Assembly (NCBI GenBank): GCA_003254885.1
Contig: QANT01007961.1
Location: 1 to 37,024 of the forward strand
Length of the DNA: 37,024 bases
Reading direction: 5' to 3'
Source: Purshia tridentata
Lineage: Eukaryota > Streptophyta > Magnoliopsida > Rosales > Rosaceae
This document shows positions 10,711-21,292 of the stretch, piece by piece. Position 1 is the stretch's first letter. Every line of letters starts with the position of its first letter. The position numbers and the translations under genes were made by a program. The notes beneath the pieces are model-generated. The model was not told the origin of the DNA, ran no database searches, and saw only the letters and a program-made list of their open reading frames with translations.

Positions 10711-11183
10711 TTGGTATACTCATGTACATATCCAACTAGCTATTAGTTTAATGGTATTTGTCTCTCCAATATTGAAAGAGAGAGTCCGGTCATAAAAAAA
10801 AAAAAAAATCGGCACATTAATTAATGTTATGTTTGCCAAAAATCACGCGGTCGAAGAAAAGGACAGAGCATGTAATCCTTCTTTGCAATGAGTTGCAAGC
10901 ATGCCACTACAAACTTCTTCTTGGTCGAAGTTCATTTTCATGTCTTGTACACAAGGAATTTGAAACTTTTGAGTCAGATTTTGAATACGAAAGCGAACTT
11001 AATTGGTCCAGTGGTAATGGTGTAAATGAACTTGTATGTCAGTGAGGCCTTGGTTGTGAAAGATAAAGCAGGCAACAATTAGAGTAAACTTGAAACGTAA
11101 ACTTACACCATTCACACCTCAATACCGGAGTTTAAAATGAAAATCATATTATTAAATTGGGAAAGCAATACAATATATAGTCC
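10711..11183. other. Intergenic, no gene recognised
   Basis: An A-tract lies at about 10795-10808. A 73-codon frame at 10824-11045 has no recognisable motif and no splice context, so I do not call it a gene. Confidence 0.5.
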
Positions 11184-11578
11184 GTAGTTTTAAACTCTCT
11201 AGTCATCTAAAAAATTTGCCAAAACCCTCACTCATTTAGAAACTATCCAAAAACCCCCTATATTTAACTTATAATACCTTTTTTTACCCTTCTGACTTGC
11301 TCTGACACGAATTAGTGTAACTGTATTCCTGCTGAAACAAAATTTCTAAAATTTAGTTACACTAAAAAATAACTACAAATAATTACACCATTATATTTCA
11401 GTAAAAAAAAAAAATTATAATTACACTATTACTTGACAAAACAAAATAATTACATCATTCAGTTCACTAAAATTGAATTCAGTTTTAGTTTCACTGAAAA
11501 CTGAATTCAATTTCAATGAAATTTTTTTTAGTGAAACTAAATTATGCAAATTGAAACTGAATTCAGTGAAACTCAAAG
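11184..11578. repeat. Dispersed 'gtgtaactg' repeat, copy 2 (inverted relative to 5730-6135)
   Basis: The blocks 'aaactctctag', 'catttagaaactatcc', 'aaaaaccccctat', 'acccttctgact' and 'agtgtaactgta' follow in the order seen on the minus strand of 6135-5870. Further right, variants of 'aattcagttt...cactgaaa' alternate in both orientations. No coding capacity. Its right edge is interrupted by the LTR insertion at 11584. Confidence 0.55.
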
Positions 11579-11583
11579 CCTGG

Positions 11584-13690
11584 TGTCACAGCCCGTCCCT
11601 AGTATTTCCTTATTGGATCGTCATTTAAAGTCTTTGGGGTGAATTTACCAATTTGCCCTCGTTTAGGGAAGTTTTGGTTTTGCAAGGGATGTATATTTTT
11701 AAAAGGGTGTTTCAGCCCAAATTTTTTATATGGATACGTAAAGCTCGACCTCACGAGTGTGTAGCAAAAAACAGCTCGTAATTTGGAGTTACCGTTTAGG
11801 AGTTATGCGCATTTGAAGTTTGGAGGAGAAAATAAAATAGGAAAAATAATTTCATTTTTTTCAAAAAAAAAAATCAAAATTACACAAAATTACGGGTGAA
11901 CAGTGTTTGGGAGATCAGAATAGCCGTTGCACTTTTCGACAGCGCGTGGGGGCTCATGCAACATCTGCTCGAAGTCAGTTTGATCGGGTTTTGTTTGTCT
12001 CTTTGTCTTCTTTCTATCCATACCCAATCGTCCCGATCGAATCACTGTGGACGACTAATCGAGCCCTGAAAGTTTCGGCTACCGTGAGTTTCAAATCCAA
12101 ATTCCCACTTCGTCCGACCTCAGTTTGGATTCTTACCTTTCTGAAATCCTCACGTTTCAAGCTTTCCAACCATATGTGATTTGCAATTTTTTGTGCAGGT
12201 TTGAATTTTCAGATCGGGACAGAAATTTTAGACGTAAATTGGGGTTTTCCGGCCACTTCCAGCCATTTTCTGGACTCGGCCCAATGGATAAAGTTGTTCC
12301 TCTCGTTGAGCCCGTCGATTTGGTCTGGTCAATTTCATTTTCTGGGTTGGTCGCAAGAAAAGACAACTTTTTGGTGGCCACTGTTGTTGACCACCGCAGA
12401 CGCCGTCACGTGCGGCGGTGCTGGACAGGCTTATGACCAAAAATGTTTTTTTCCTTATTTTAAGGCTTTTGGGAACCAATTTAGACCTTACGTATTTGTA
12501 CAGGACGATCGGGAGCGTTTTCTGGAAAGTTTTTGGGTGTTGGCCACTAGTTGGGTGATTGGCGAGGCTTACGTTTTGCTCACCAAGTTTGTGAATGGAT
12601 TTTTTGGTTTCAAAGTTTGTCTTTTAAATGTTTCAAGATTGTTTTGAATTTATTTTAGTATCTTTTGAAATTGTGGTTTGATTGGATAATTCTTTTATTC
12701 GCAAATATTTATCTTGTGGTATTTTGATAATGTATATGTAATATGTTTTTTTGGAGATATTGTTTTATGGTTTTTAAACCACTGGACAGTACCCGGGGGT
12801 AAATAGCTGGTTATAGGTCTTTGGGACCCATCGGTTCACACATATAGGCTTTGCGTCGTGTGTCCTGGTGCACTATCTACGTACGTATTGATAAAGTTGG
12901 GAATCTATGCGAACCATTGTATGTTCGCGTATTGATAAATGTTAGCCATATCTATATATATGTACTTGGCCCACGTGTAAGTATTGATAGAGAGTTTGTG
13001 GGTACTACGGTGTGAGTTTTAAGTATTTTGATTTATTGGTAAATGTCTTGTGCCGCTACTACTTATATTTAATGTTTTAACTCTTGTAAATATTTGGAAC
13101 CGTATATGCATATCTAATTTTTTTGAAATTATACATAGTATATTTATGAAGGGTTTGGATTTATGATGGGTGGGACCCGGGATTTGTGGTTTGATATTGT
13201 GATTTTGCGAATTGGTTTTAAAACGGGGAATTCGAAAGACAAGTTCTATGTTAATATATTTATGTTGAAAAAGGAAGTGTTTAAATTATTTTTGTCCACT
13301 CACTGAGCTTTATCTCATAGTTTTGTGTTTTAAATGTTCTCCCCCAGGTGACAAGGATCCCATTCGTGCCACTTGAGTGTCGAGTCATTTCTGCGTCTTC
13401 TGACATCCGAGACTATGTAGACATAGTCTTATTTATTTATTTCAGTTATTCATTTTTTTCGAAGGATGTAATTTTTTTAGATATGCTCTGAGGTCACCTT
13501 GAGGTAACCACTTTGGATTTGTTGTCGATTTGATTATATTTTTGTTCGGAGATTATTTGTTGGGATTTTCTGGGGTAAGGCATTTTACAAAGGAGATGTT
13601 GCAGAATTTTTGGTAGGATCGGGGCCTATGTCGTGAGACGTGGCGTCCCCACAGGATTGTCTCGGGGTCAACTACGAGGCGGTCCTGTCA
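11584..13690 (+). mobile_element. Solo LTR (2107 bp) with perfect 5-bp target duplication
   Basis: The element starts TGTCACAGCCCGTCCC and ends GCGGTCCTGTCA, and the flanks 11579-11583 and 13691-13695 are both CCTGG. TG..CA ends with a 5-bp duplication are the hallmark of an LTR retrotransposon. There is one copy with no internal direct repeat, gag or pol, so a solo LTR left by recombination is the simplest reading. Landmarks shared with the element at 27687-30640 include 'ataggtctttgggaccc' (12813), 'cacacatataggctttg', 'cactgag..tctcat' (about 13300) and 'cccccaggtg' (about 13345). Frames at 11907-12647 lie inside the LTR and show no known domain. Confidence 0.85.
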
Positions 13691-13695
13691 CCTGG

Positions 13696-14163
13696 GCTAT
13701 GTTGTCCGATCTCAAACTCAAACCCTATACTACGTCGCCATGTCGTCCAGATTTGTTTCCATATACAAATTTTATTCATCATATTTCAGGGGCATAATTT
13801 CAACATAAACATATACATACTCTATTATCTTTCTGATCCAATTTCAACAGAAAAAGAAATAATAAACAGAAAATAAATAAATAAAATCCTAAAGATAATA
13901 CAGCGGACTCGAGACTTTTGATGGCACCAAATCTATTTCCTCTAAAATTTCTCTGATGGACTTGGGACTCGGGGAATTTCTCAACAGATCTAAGACCAGA
14001 CACCACATAACCATGGCTGCTCACAGATCAATGGCTGCTCGCCTCCACTTCTCATAGATCCATGGCTACTCCAATGCTTGCCTCACTGGACTAGGGCTTC
14101 CAAAACGAGTGCTGAAGAACAATGCCTTGTCTTCGAGATGAGAAAAAGGAAGAAGACATTCTC
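13696..14163. other. Gene-free DNA right of the solo LTR
   Basis: It contains short local repeats of 'ccatggctgctcacagatc' and 'catggctactcc' (about 14010-14080) and an AT-rich part at 13795-13890. The minus strand reads like retrotransposon-derived or UTR-like sequence, but no termini or domains are visible. Confidence 0.4.
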
Positions 14164-15159
14164 TATAACAACCCGTCACAAATTTCAGTAGAAATTTGAG
14201 TTTTAATTATTGTGGATTAAGAAACACAAAGACAAGTTGAGTTGTGGGACTCAATGAAAGTTTATAATTTATGCTTATAATTGGGCTCGGCCCAAAGGTT
14301 GACTTTTTATCTGTTGGGCTTTTGTTTTCGACGTTGGACAAGAGAATTGATTAGTGATTATAGTTTTGGCATAACACTTTTGGAAGTCTTGATTTGTTTA
14401 CATGCATGGAAATTGTTTGATTCACGAAGTGTACATGAGTTTGGAAATCAATATTCATGAAATAATTGTTTTGATCTGAGTTAGGGAAATGAGGTTTGAG
14501 ATAATGGTTTCATTGCATGATTGCATAAGGAAAGCTTATGAAATTGGTTTTTGGCATTATTTTGAGAAGTTTATAATTAAAATTTCTTTTTCTTTGTAAA
14601 TGATTCGATCGAGCAATTTTCATGATTTAAGAACAATTTTGTGAAAAAGGAGTTATGAAAGAGTTGTACGGTTAGTTTCCTATGAGTATTGATGAAGTAT
14701 TTGGAGAGGTTATGATTTACATATATTTTATTGAAAGAAAAGCAGTTTCGAACTGTCACTTTAGTGGCCTCGTTGGACACGTATGAGCATATATGCTTGC
14801 CCGTACATTGAGATCTCTCTGCACGGCAACTGCCAAGCATACATGCATGCCCGTGCATTGAGAACTAGTGTGGTTTGGTTTATATTATTATTTGAGTTTT
14901 CAGATTCAGTGATTTATATGTCAATTTATAGTGATGAATTCAGTTGATATAAATGTTCAATTCAGATATGATATTTCCAGCTTAAGAAATTTCATTGATT
15001 TCCAATTATATTGGGTATTATTTGAGGAAAAAGACTGTTAGTGTATCAAGTACTTATTTAAGAGGAAGATTTCAGTTTACAGTTTGACAGTATTAATTTC
15101 AATTTGATCAGTAACTGGTTATCCTTAAAGAAAGAGTACAGTCTTGCAAGATTGCAAAA
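14164..15159 (+). mobile_element. Possible further LTR fragment of a TGTAACAACCCG-type family
   Basis: TATAACAACCCGTCAC at 14164 resembles the TGTAACGACCCGT and TGTCACAGCCCGTCC starts of the two solo LTRs. Downstream, 'gcatatatgcttgcccgt' and 'gcatacatgcatgcccgtgcattgag' sit where those LTRs carry 'cacacatataggctt'. No right end or target duplication was found. The Mutator-like element at 15160 interrupts the sequence. Family assignment is tentative. Confidence 0.35.
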
Positions 15160-16537
15160 GGGAAATTCAAGACATAACCTTCTATTTTCATTTTTTGCCC
15201 AACCTTCTCACTACACCCAACATCCAGTTTATGTTTTCTTCTTTTTCTTATTATACCCAATTCAATTACCAATTATAACCCTACATTAGTGAAATCTAGG
15301 CTAAACACTAATTTTTCTCTCCTTACCCAACAATACCCAATACTCAACTCTATCTCACAAACCCAACTCTATCCAGCCAACCCCTCCCACTGCAATCGGA
15401 CTTCACCTACTGCCATTTGAAGATATTCTCGCATTTTCATCAATTAGGTAAATCAAACACCTTTTCTATATTTTTTTGACAGATCGTTCATATTTGATGA
15501 TAAATATGATGTTTTTGTATGAATTTGTTGAATTGGATTGCATGTGTTGGATTGTGATAAATAGGTTGAATTGTCGAATATTTTTGTTCAACACACTAGT
15601 GCTGAACATGATGACAAGATTCGACATCCATCCACCGAATGATTGTCATATGTTTGGTACCAGGCCACCGAATGAGAATAAACAATTTTTTGAACGGTAT
15701 GTTCGGTAGCTTGCCACCGAATATATGTCAAATATTAGGTTATCGTCCGTCAGAAATGATCATTGTATTTGGTGCTGGTCCACCATACTAATCGCAAACC
15801 CAGCACTTCTCAAAACGTCATAGACATATAGCAAAAAAGAAAAAAAAATGCATAAAAATTGAAAAAACTTGCACACATACCTCATTTGGAGCCTTATAAG
15901 GAACGATTTCACCATTTATTTGCCCAAAAATCATTGTTTTGATGTTCAAAGTATGTTTGGTGCTTGTTTGTTAGGAGGTGAGATTGTGTGTTTGAAAGTG
16001 TGAGTGTGGGTGAGAGTGAGGTTTATGACTGTGTTTGGGTATAGAGAGTTGGGTATGGAGAGAAAAATGAGGTTTTGTTTTTAATATGTCATTCTCCTTA
16101 ATAGCCATTTCATGGTAGGATAAAACAGTCTATTCATATGAAAAATATATTTTGGGTTAAAAAGGAAAATGGTTGGATATGTCTAGAATTTCCAATAAAA
16201 ATTGAAAATATTTGCACACATACCTCATTTGGAGCCTTATAAGGAACGATTTCACCATTTATTTGCCCAAAAATCCTTGTTTTGATGTTCAAAGTATGTT
16301 TGGTGCTTGTTTGTTAGGAGGTGAGATTGTGTGTTTGAGAGTGTGAGTGTGGCTGAGAGTGAGGTTTATGACTGTGTTTGGGTATAGAGAGTTGGGTATG
16401 GAGAGAAAATTGAGGTTTTGTTTTTAATATGTCATTGTCCTTAATAATCATTTCATGGTAGGATAAAACAGTCTATTCATATGCAAAATATATTTTGGGT
16501 AAAAAAGGAAAATGGTTGGATATGTCTAGAATTTCCC
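15160..16537. mobile_element. Mutator-like element (1378 bp) with perfect 9-bp target duplication
   Basis: ATTGCAAAA flanks the element at 15151-15159 and 16538-16546. The ends are inverted repeats: GGGAAATTCAAGACATAACC at the left, and GGGAAATTCTAGACATATCC at the right read on the minus strand (18 of 20). Similarity of the two arms continues inward ('tctctccttacccaac' against 'tctctccatacccaac'). A 9-bp duplication plus long inverted arms is diagnostic of Mutator-like elements. No transposase is present. The interior (about 15600-15730) carries repeated 'ccaccgaat' and 'ttcggt' motifs, also found in the first intron of the transposase locus at 26 kb, so it may be a deletion derivative of that family. 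Confidence 0.88.
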
Positions 16538-16540
16538 ATT
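15855..16540. repeat. 343-bp tandem duplication of the right arm of the Mutator-like element
   Basis: 'gcacacatacctcatttgg' occurs at 15871 and 16214, and the following about 325 bp are nearly identical in both copies, including the internal end 'ggatatgtctagaatttcc'. The duplication lies inside the element, so the right terminal arm is present twice in tandem. Few differences imply a fairly recent event. Confidence 0.9.
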
Positions 16541-16546
16541 GCAAAA

Positions 16547-16870
16547 TTGCTATAATAAATGTGTTAAAATAATGAAGAAATTAAACCGACACTAATTGCT
16601 TTAAAAATGTAGATGCATCACCCAAAATTCCACTAAGTTGGTAAGGTGCTGTTCTTTCTATGATGCGTAAAGATCTTGATGCCACTGTGGATTTCCAGCC
16701 AAGACACATTTTGAACCGTACCGACTGAATAACTTCGTACAACCGAATTTTCGTTTACCGACATGTCAGTGCCAAACTCGATATCCTTTAAGCAGTGTAC
16801 TGACCGAACACTAATGGTATGCCTAGACTCGACATGTCAGTGCCAGACTCGAGTCCTGTATTGGCATGTT
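16547..16870. other. Gene-free DNA
   Basis: Contains short repeats of 'cgacatgtcagtgcca' (about 16758 and 16830) and several 'accgaa' motifs. No reading frame or terminus recognised. Confidence 0.45.
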
Positions 16871-17870
16871 GATAAACCGAAACTCAGTTGTATTGAGTTA
16901 TTCAGTTAGTATGGTTCGAAATGGGCATTGACCATAAATCAACAGTGATAGCGGTGGCTAGAGTTTGGGATTTGGGGCTTTTTGATATCGGAAAAAAATT
17001 GGGCCTCAATACCCTATTCCAATAGAAAGAGTAGGTTGAGAAAAAAAGATTGGGACCAACATCAGAGTCATCCGCCGTGGGAATCGCTAGCATTTGCGAT
17101 AGGAAGTTCATGGCTGCAGTGGGTTTGTTTTGCAATTGTGCTCAGTTCGTCAAGACGATCATGTTTGGGCCGAAGTTGGGCCGCAAAGCTGCCAAAATTG
17201 ATGAAGCACCGTCGACAACCCATCAGTGTTGACTCAATCTTCTGGGTTTTTGTTGAGTTTCTAGGTGATAGAAGGGCTGGGGAGAGAGAGAAGAAAGAGA
17301 AGGAGAGATTGGTGGTGGCCTCGTTGGCCATACTCTCCAGATTGAGAGAACCTGAGAGAGAGAGAGAGAGTTAATAAACTGAAACTCAGTTGTACTGAGT
17401 TATTCAGTTAGTATGGTTCAGAATAGGGGTTGACCGTAAATCAACAGTGATAGCAATGGCTAGAGTTTGGGATTTGGGGCTTTTTGATATCAAAAAAAAA
17501 AATGCGCCTCAATACCCTATACCAATAGAAAGAGTAGGTTGAGAGAAAGAGATTAAGACCAACACCAGAGCCATTCGTCGCGGGAATCGCTAGCATTTGC
17601 GATGGGACTGCAGTGGGTTTGTTTCGCCATTGTGCTCAGCTCGTCAAGAGGATCATGTTTGGGCCGGAGTTGGGCCGCGAAGCTGCCAAAATTGATGAAG
17701 CACCGTCGACAACCCATCAGTGTTGACTCAATCTTCTGGTTTTTTGTTGAGTTTCTGGGTGATAGAAGGGCTAGGGAGAGAGAGAAGAAAGAGAAGGAGA
17801 GATTGGTGGTGGCCTTGTTGGCCATACTCGCCAGATTGAGAGAACCCAAGAGAGAGAGAGAGAGAGAGAG
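16871..17870. repeat. 502-bp tandem duplication with GA-rich junction
   Basis: 'gaaactcagttg' begins at 16879 and again at 17381. The two units align through 'gggatttggggcttttt', 'gtcgacaacccatcagtgttg' and 'ggtgatagaagggct' up to a GA tract that closes each unit (17353-17370 and 17850-17870). Frames of 130 and 113 codons on the plus strand and 87 and 98 on the minus strand occur at equivalent places in both units, but they are similar only because the DNA is duplicated. No domain is recognised. The unit may derive from a transposon or captured gene fragment. Confidence 0.88.
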
Positions 17871-17955
17871 ATGTAAGAAGAGAAGAGAGAGAGAAAGAGA
17901 TGTAAGAAGAGAAGAGAGAGAAGGGAGAGAAATGAGAGACTAGAGAGAGAGAGAG
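17846..17955. repeat. GA-rich microsatellite with internal 26-bp repeats
   Basis: A (GA)n tract passes into two copies of 'agatgtaagaagagaagaga' and further GA runs. Low complexity; it creates long but meaningless frames on both strands. Confidence 0.85.
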
Positions 17956-18639
17956 CATGAACTACCCTTAAACTAATTAAAAATAACCTATATAAAAACT
18001 AATTAGTTATTAAAATACCTTATTAGTTATTAGTTATTAAAAATAATGTAAATATTTACTAACCTGTAATTGAGAGCTAGATTCCCTTAAAACCCATACC
18101 CTAAATTAAAGTAGTTCAAAACCCTCTATTATAACCTCTCCCAAAACCTTATGGTCAGCCCATACCCAGCTAGATTTGACCCCCATTTTTTCTAATATTT
18201 CAATTATAACCCAGACAAAATATCACAGCCACTATCCATATCTTTCTCCTTTATGTTAACGTTCACTCACTCTCTCTCTTTCTCTCTCTCCCCTTTGGTT
18301 CACTCACTCTTCTTTACGATAGCTGCCTCCTTTGTTCACTCTCTCTCTGTCCTCTAGTTCAAATTTCATTCTCCTCTGCGATGGCTGCTGGCGAGACTTG
18401 AGTTCCAATTGGAAGCTTGCTCTACTCGATTCAAAGATCATGTTCTCCACTCGCTCCATCTACACAACTCCACAATTGAGTTACATAACCAACCATAATA
18501 GCTCTGTTTATAAGGCGTAGAAGGCTGGGTCTAGAGCGGTTTTACCTTATGGGTTTTGACTGTGCATATATTTCCAAGCGAGAAAAAGCCTTGGCCCTTC
18601 CTTTATTAAAGAAGCTCTTTGTACTTCTCCTTAATAGTC
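17956..18639. other. Gene-free AT-rich DNA with CT-rich leader-like block
   Basis: AT-rich up to about 18240, then 'tcactcactctctctctttctc' and a second CT run to 18350, followed by 'gcgatggctgctggcgagac'. It looks like a plant 5' leader with a start codon, but the frame stops within seven codons (TGA at about 18400). A decayed gene start or repeat is possible. Confidence 0.35.
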
Positions 18640-20020
18640 CACCATTGGCCCTCGAACTTTGTATCACAAGTATAAATCCTCCCACTTTGCCCCCTAAACT
18701 CAACCTCATATATTTTTGCAGTTTTTATCTCCACTTTGGCCTTACTTTTGACTCATCAAACCTCTACCAAAATCAGCAATTTTATATTCATTTTGAAGCT
18801 ATGAATCTCCTTTTTACAACCATATAAAAATTACTCAAAACGGAGCTCTAAAACTCTAGATAATAGATAGAGTTGAGGGCGTAAATGAGAGTGTAAAATT
18901 CGAGGGACAAAATGAGAGGATTTAAGTTTTAGGAGGCAAAGATAATAAATAGCCTAATATTTTTCCCGTAGAAAAAATAATGTTGTAGTTAGTTGTATTT
19001 ATTTTTCAGTGTAATTGTCAAAAATAAGCCGAAAAAGAAACCTTTGGTCATAACCCAACCACCCCTTCCCTCCCCTCGGCCCCCCTGACTCACCTCGCTA
19101 CCCCTACCCAGCCCCCGACTCAAACCAAACCCCAAACCACCATCCACTTCACACTTCCCAAACCCTAAACCCAAACCAAGCCACCCACCCTCCCTCCCCA
19201 CCCTCATTTGTCCCCACCATGCTCCACCTTCATAACCTCCACTCCATCTAAATTCACCCACACACAAAAAACCAATAAATAAACTCAAATGCACAGCCTC
19301 CGGTCCCTTTAAATTCACCCACACCCAACAAACCCACAAATAACTCAAATCCACAGCCACACCCCCTGCCCGAGGTAGAAGGAGGAGGAAGAAGAAGGTG
19401 GGTCGGGTCTGGGATGAGGGGGAGTGGTGGCTGCTATTTACGGTGGCAACGGTGGGTGAGAAGTCCATCGGTTTCTTCACTAGTAGGAGGGGGTTCATCA
19501 TATCCAACTAGTGACATGGGGAGTTGAAGATTGGGACTAGTGATTGGGGGTGCATTGAAGAGGTCGTGAATAAGGTGGAGGAGAAGAGACGTCCTGACCA
19601 TTTGGGGGTTGTTGGGGAAGAAGAAAGTGAAGGGGTGGCCGCTAGAAGGGGGTTGGTTTTTTTCTTATTTTATTATTTTATTAAAATGAATGAAATTACA
19701 TAATTACCCATGTCTCGTCATCAAAATTGATGAAAGTTATAAAAAAGGGCACATTGGAACATGTTACACTATCAGGAGATAAATTGATACAATTAAAATG
19801 TTTCAGAGATTCATAACTTCAAAATGAGTATAAGAATGATGATTTTGTAAAGATTTGATAAGTCAAAAGTCGGGCCAAAATTAAGGTAAAAACTAGACAA
19901 AAAGATGAGACTGAGTTCAATGGGGCAAAGTGGGAGCATTTACCTTTGTGATCCAAAGTTCGGGGACAAAGTGAGAGGATTTAACTTTTATGGGACAAAG
20001 TGAAAAAAACAAAATTATGT
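18640..20020. repeat. Inverted pair of 'lcctcccactttg'-type repeats enclosing gene-free DNA
   Basis: The left part (18640-18957) reads 'ggccctcgaactttgtatcacaa', 'aatcctcccactttgcccc', 'ataatagatagagttga' and 'aggatttaagttttagg'. The right part (about 19745-20015) carries the reverse complement of the first blocks ('ggggcaaagtgggagc', 'tttgtgatccaaagttcggg'). They could be two ends of one inverted-repeat element or two separate insertions. The C-rich middle (19040-19400) produces a 172-codon minus-strand frame that is Gly-rich with no motif, so I do not call it a gene. Confidence 0.5.
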
Positions 20021-20239
20021 TTCAGAAAATAAATTTAATAATAAGGCTAAAATTTAATTCACCCTATTTTCTTGCATTGTATTTCTTTGCAACTAATATC
20101 TTTCCACTTAACTTTCTTCCACCCAACTTTCTTCCCATAAATTAGGTTAAAAAAGTAAGTACAAAGAAAACTAGGTAAGAAACTAAATGAAACAATTAGG
20201 CCGAAATACAATTTGATAGAAACAAAATTAAGCAAAAAT

Positions 20240-20385
20240 AAAAATTTGGTGAAAAAAAAAAATAATAGAATGAAAGAAAAAAAATTAGAAACTCAAATTT
20301 GGATAATAAATTAAATTTGGTGAAAAAAAAAAAATAGAATGAAAGAAAAAAATTAGAAACTCAAATTTGGATAATAAATTAAACT
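20240..20385. repeat. About 70-bp AT-rich tandem duplication
   Basis: 'aaatttggtgaaaaaaaaaa', 'agaatgaaagaaaaaa' and 'tagaaactcaaatttggata' occur twice in tandem, at about 20244 and 20314. A related stretch occurs at about 23640-23710, with 'gaaactcaaatttt', so the surrounding region (20040-20480 and 23450-23730) is one dispersed repeat family. Confidence 0.7.
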
Positions 20386-20483
20386 TACTTGAATATATTT
20401 AGTCACAATTTAAAAACCTCATTGAGACATTTATAATGTCATAATGTTTCAAATAATATCCTTTTTAATTTATAAGTAAATGG

Positions 20484-20893
20484 CTATTTATTATTTTTGC
20501 CCTTTGAATATCTCTTTTTACTTTGACTCCTAAAACTTAAATCCTTCCACTTTATTCCCAAACTTTACATTCTCATCTACACTCTCAACTCCATCTATTA
20601 TCTAGAATTCTGTAGTTATGTTTTGAGTGATTTTTATATGGTAATAAAAAGGAGATTCATAGTTTCAAAATGAGTATAAAATTGCTGACTTTGGTAGAAG
20701 TTTGATAAATCAAAAGTTAGGTCCAAGTTTAGATACAAAGTGTCCAAATGGATGAAATTAAGTTTGATAGGGCAAAGTGAGAGGATTTACCCTTGTGATA
20801 GAAAATTCCATGAGTAAAGTGAAAATATTTAACTTTTAGGAGATAAAGTGAAAAATGAAGCATGTTTCAAAGGACAAAAACAATAAATAACCT
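20484..20893. mobile_element. MITE-like inverted-repeat element
   Basis: It begins 'ggctatttattatttttgccc' and ends with the near reverse complement 'ggacaaaaacaataaataacc'. Internal blocks such as 'cctaaaacttaaatcc' are mirrored on the right by 'atttaacttttaggag'. Blocks shared with 18640-20020 place it in the same family. No coding capacity. Confidence 0.6.
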
Positions 20894-21009
20894 AAGTAAA
20901 TACAACCAAATAAGGCAAATACCAATAAAATCCTCAGGAGTATGACTACAAGTGAAGTCCACCTAAATAGACATTTAAGGCTTTAATACCTTTTTTACTC
21001 TTTTGACTA

Positions 21010-21292
21010 TTTAACATAGGGGTTTACACGGGTCGATTATCCAATCCACAAATCATTATCCATATCCAATCCACAATTTGCGGTATAATCATTTTCATAT
21101 TCATATCTGATCCACTATTATGGTTATCCGACAAGTTCGGATATCTGGATNTTTAACATAGGGGTTTACACAGATCGATTATCCAATCCACAAATCATTA
21201 TCCATATCCAATCCACAATTTGCGGTATAATCATTTTCATATTCATATCTGATCCACTATTATGGTTATCCGACAAGTTCGGATATCTGGAT
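21010..21292. repeat. 141-bp repeat on both sides of an N (likely assembly join)
   Basis: 21010-21150 and 21152-21292 are the same sequence apart from about two bases near the start ('cacgggtcg' against 'cacagatcg'). They are separated by the single N at 21151. Both start 'tttaacataggggtttacac' and end 'ggatatctggat'. Two near-identical copies meeting exactly at an ambiguous base suggest unmerged contig ends rather than a biological duplication. Confidence 0.85.

Noticed and set aside
10908..10925. CACTACAAACTTCTTC, possible CACTA end
   Set aside because: The sequence departs from the CACTACAAGAA pattern and lacks repeats or a partner.
12201..12647. 148-codon plus-strand frame in the first solo LTR
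   Set aside because: No domain or homologous frame at the same place in the second LTR; likely a chance frame in GC-richer LTR sequence.
16902..17943. Several overlapping frames in the 502-bp tandem repeat on both strands
   Set aside because: Their similarity is explained by DNA duplication, and no known protein motif is visible.
18989..19507. 172-codon minus-strand frame, Gly/Trp-rich
   Set aside because: It is the complement of a C-rich low-complexity stretch between inverted repeats, with no domain, splice context or codon-like pattern.
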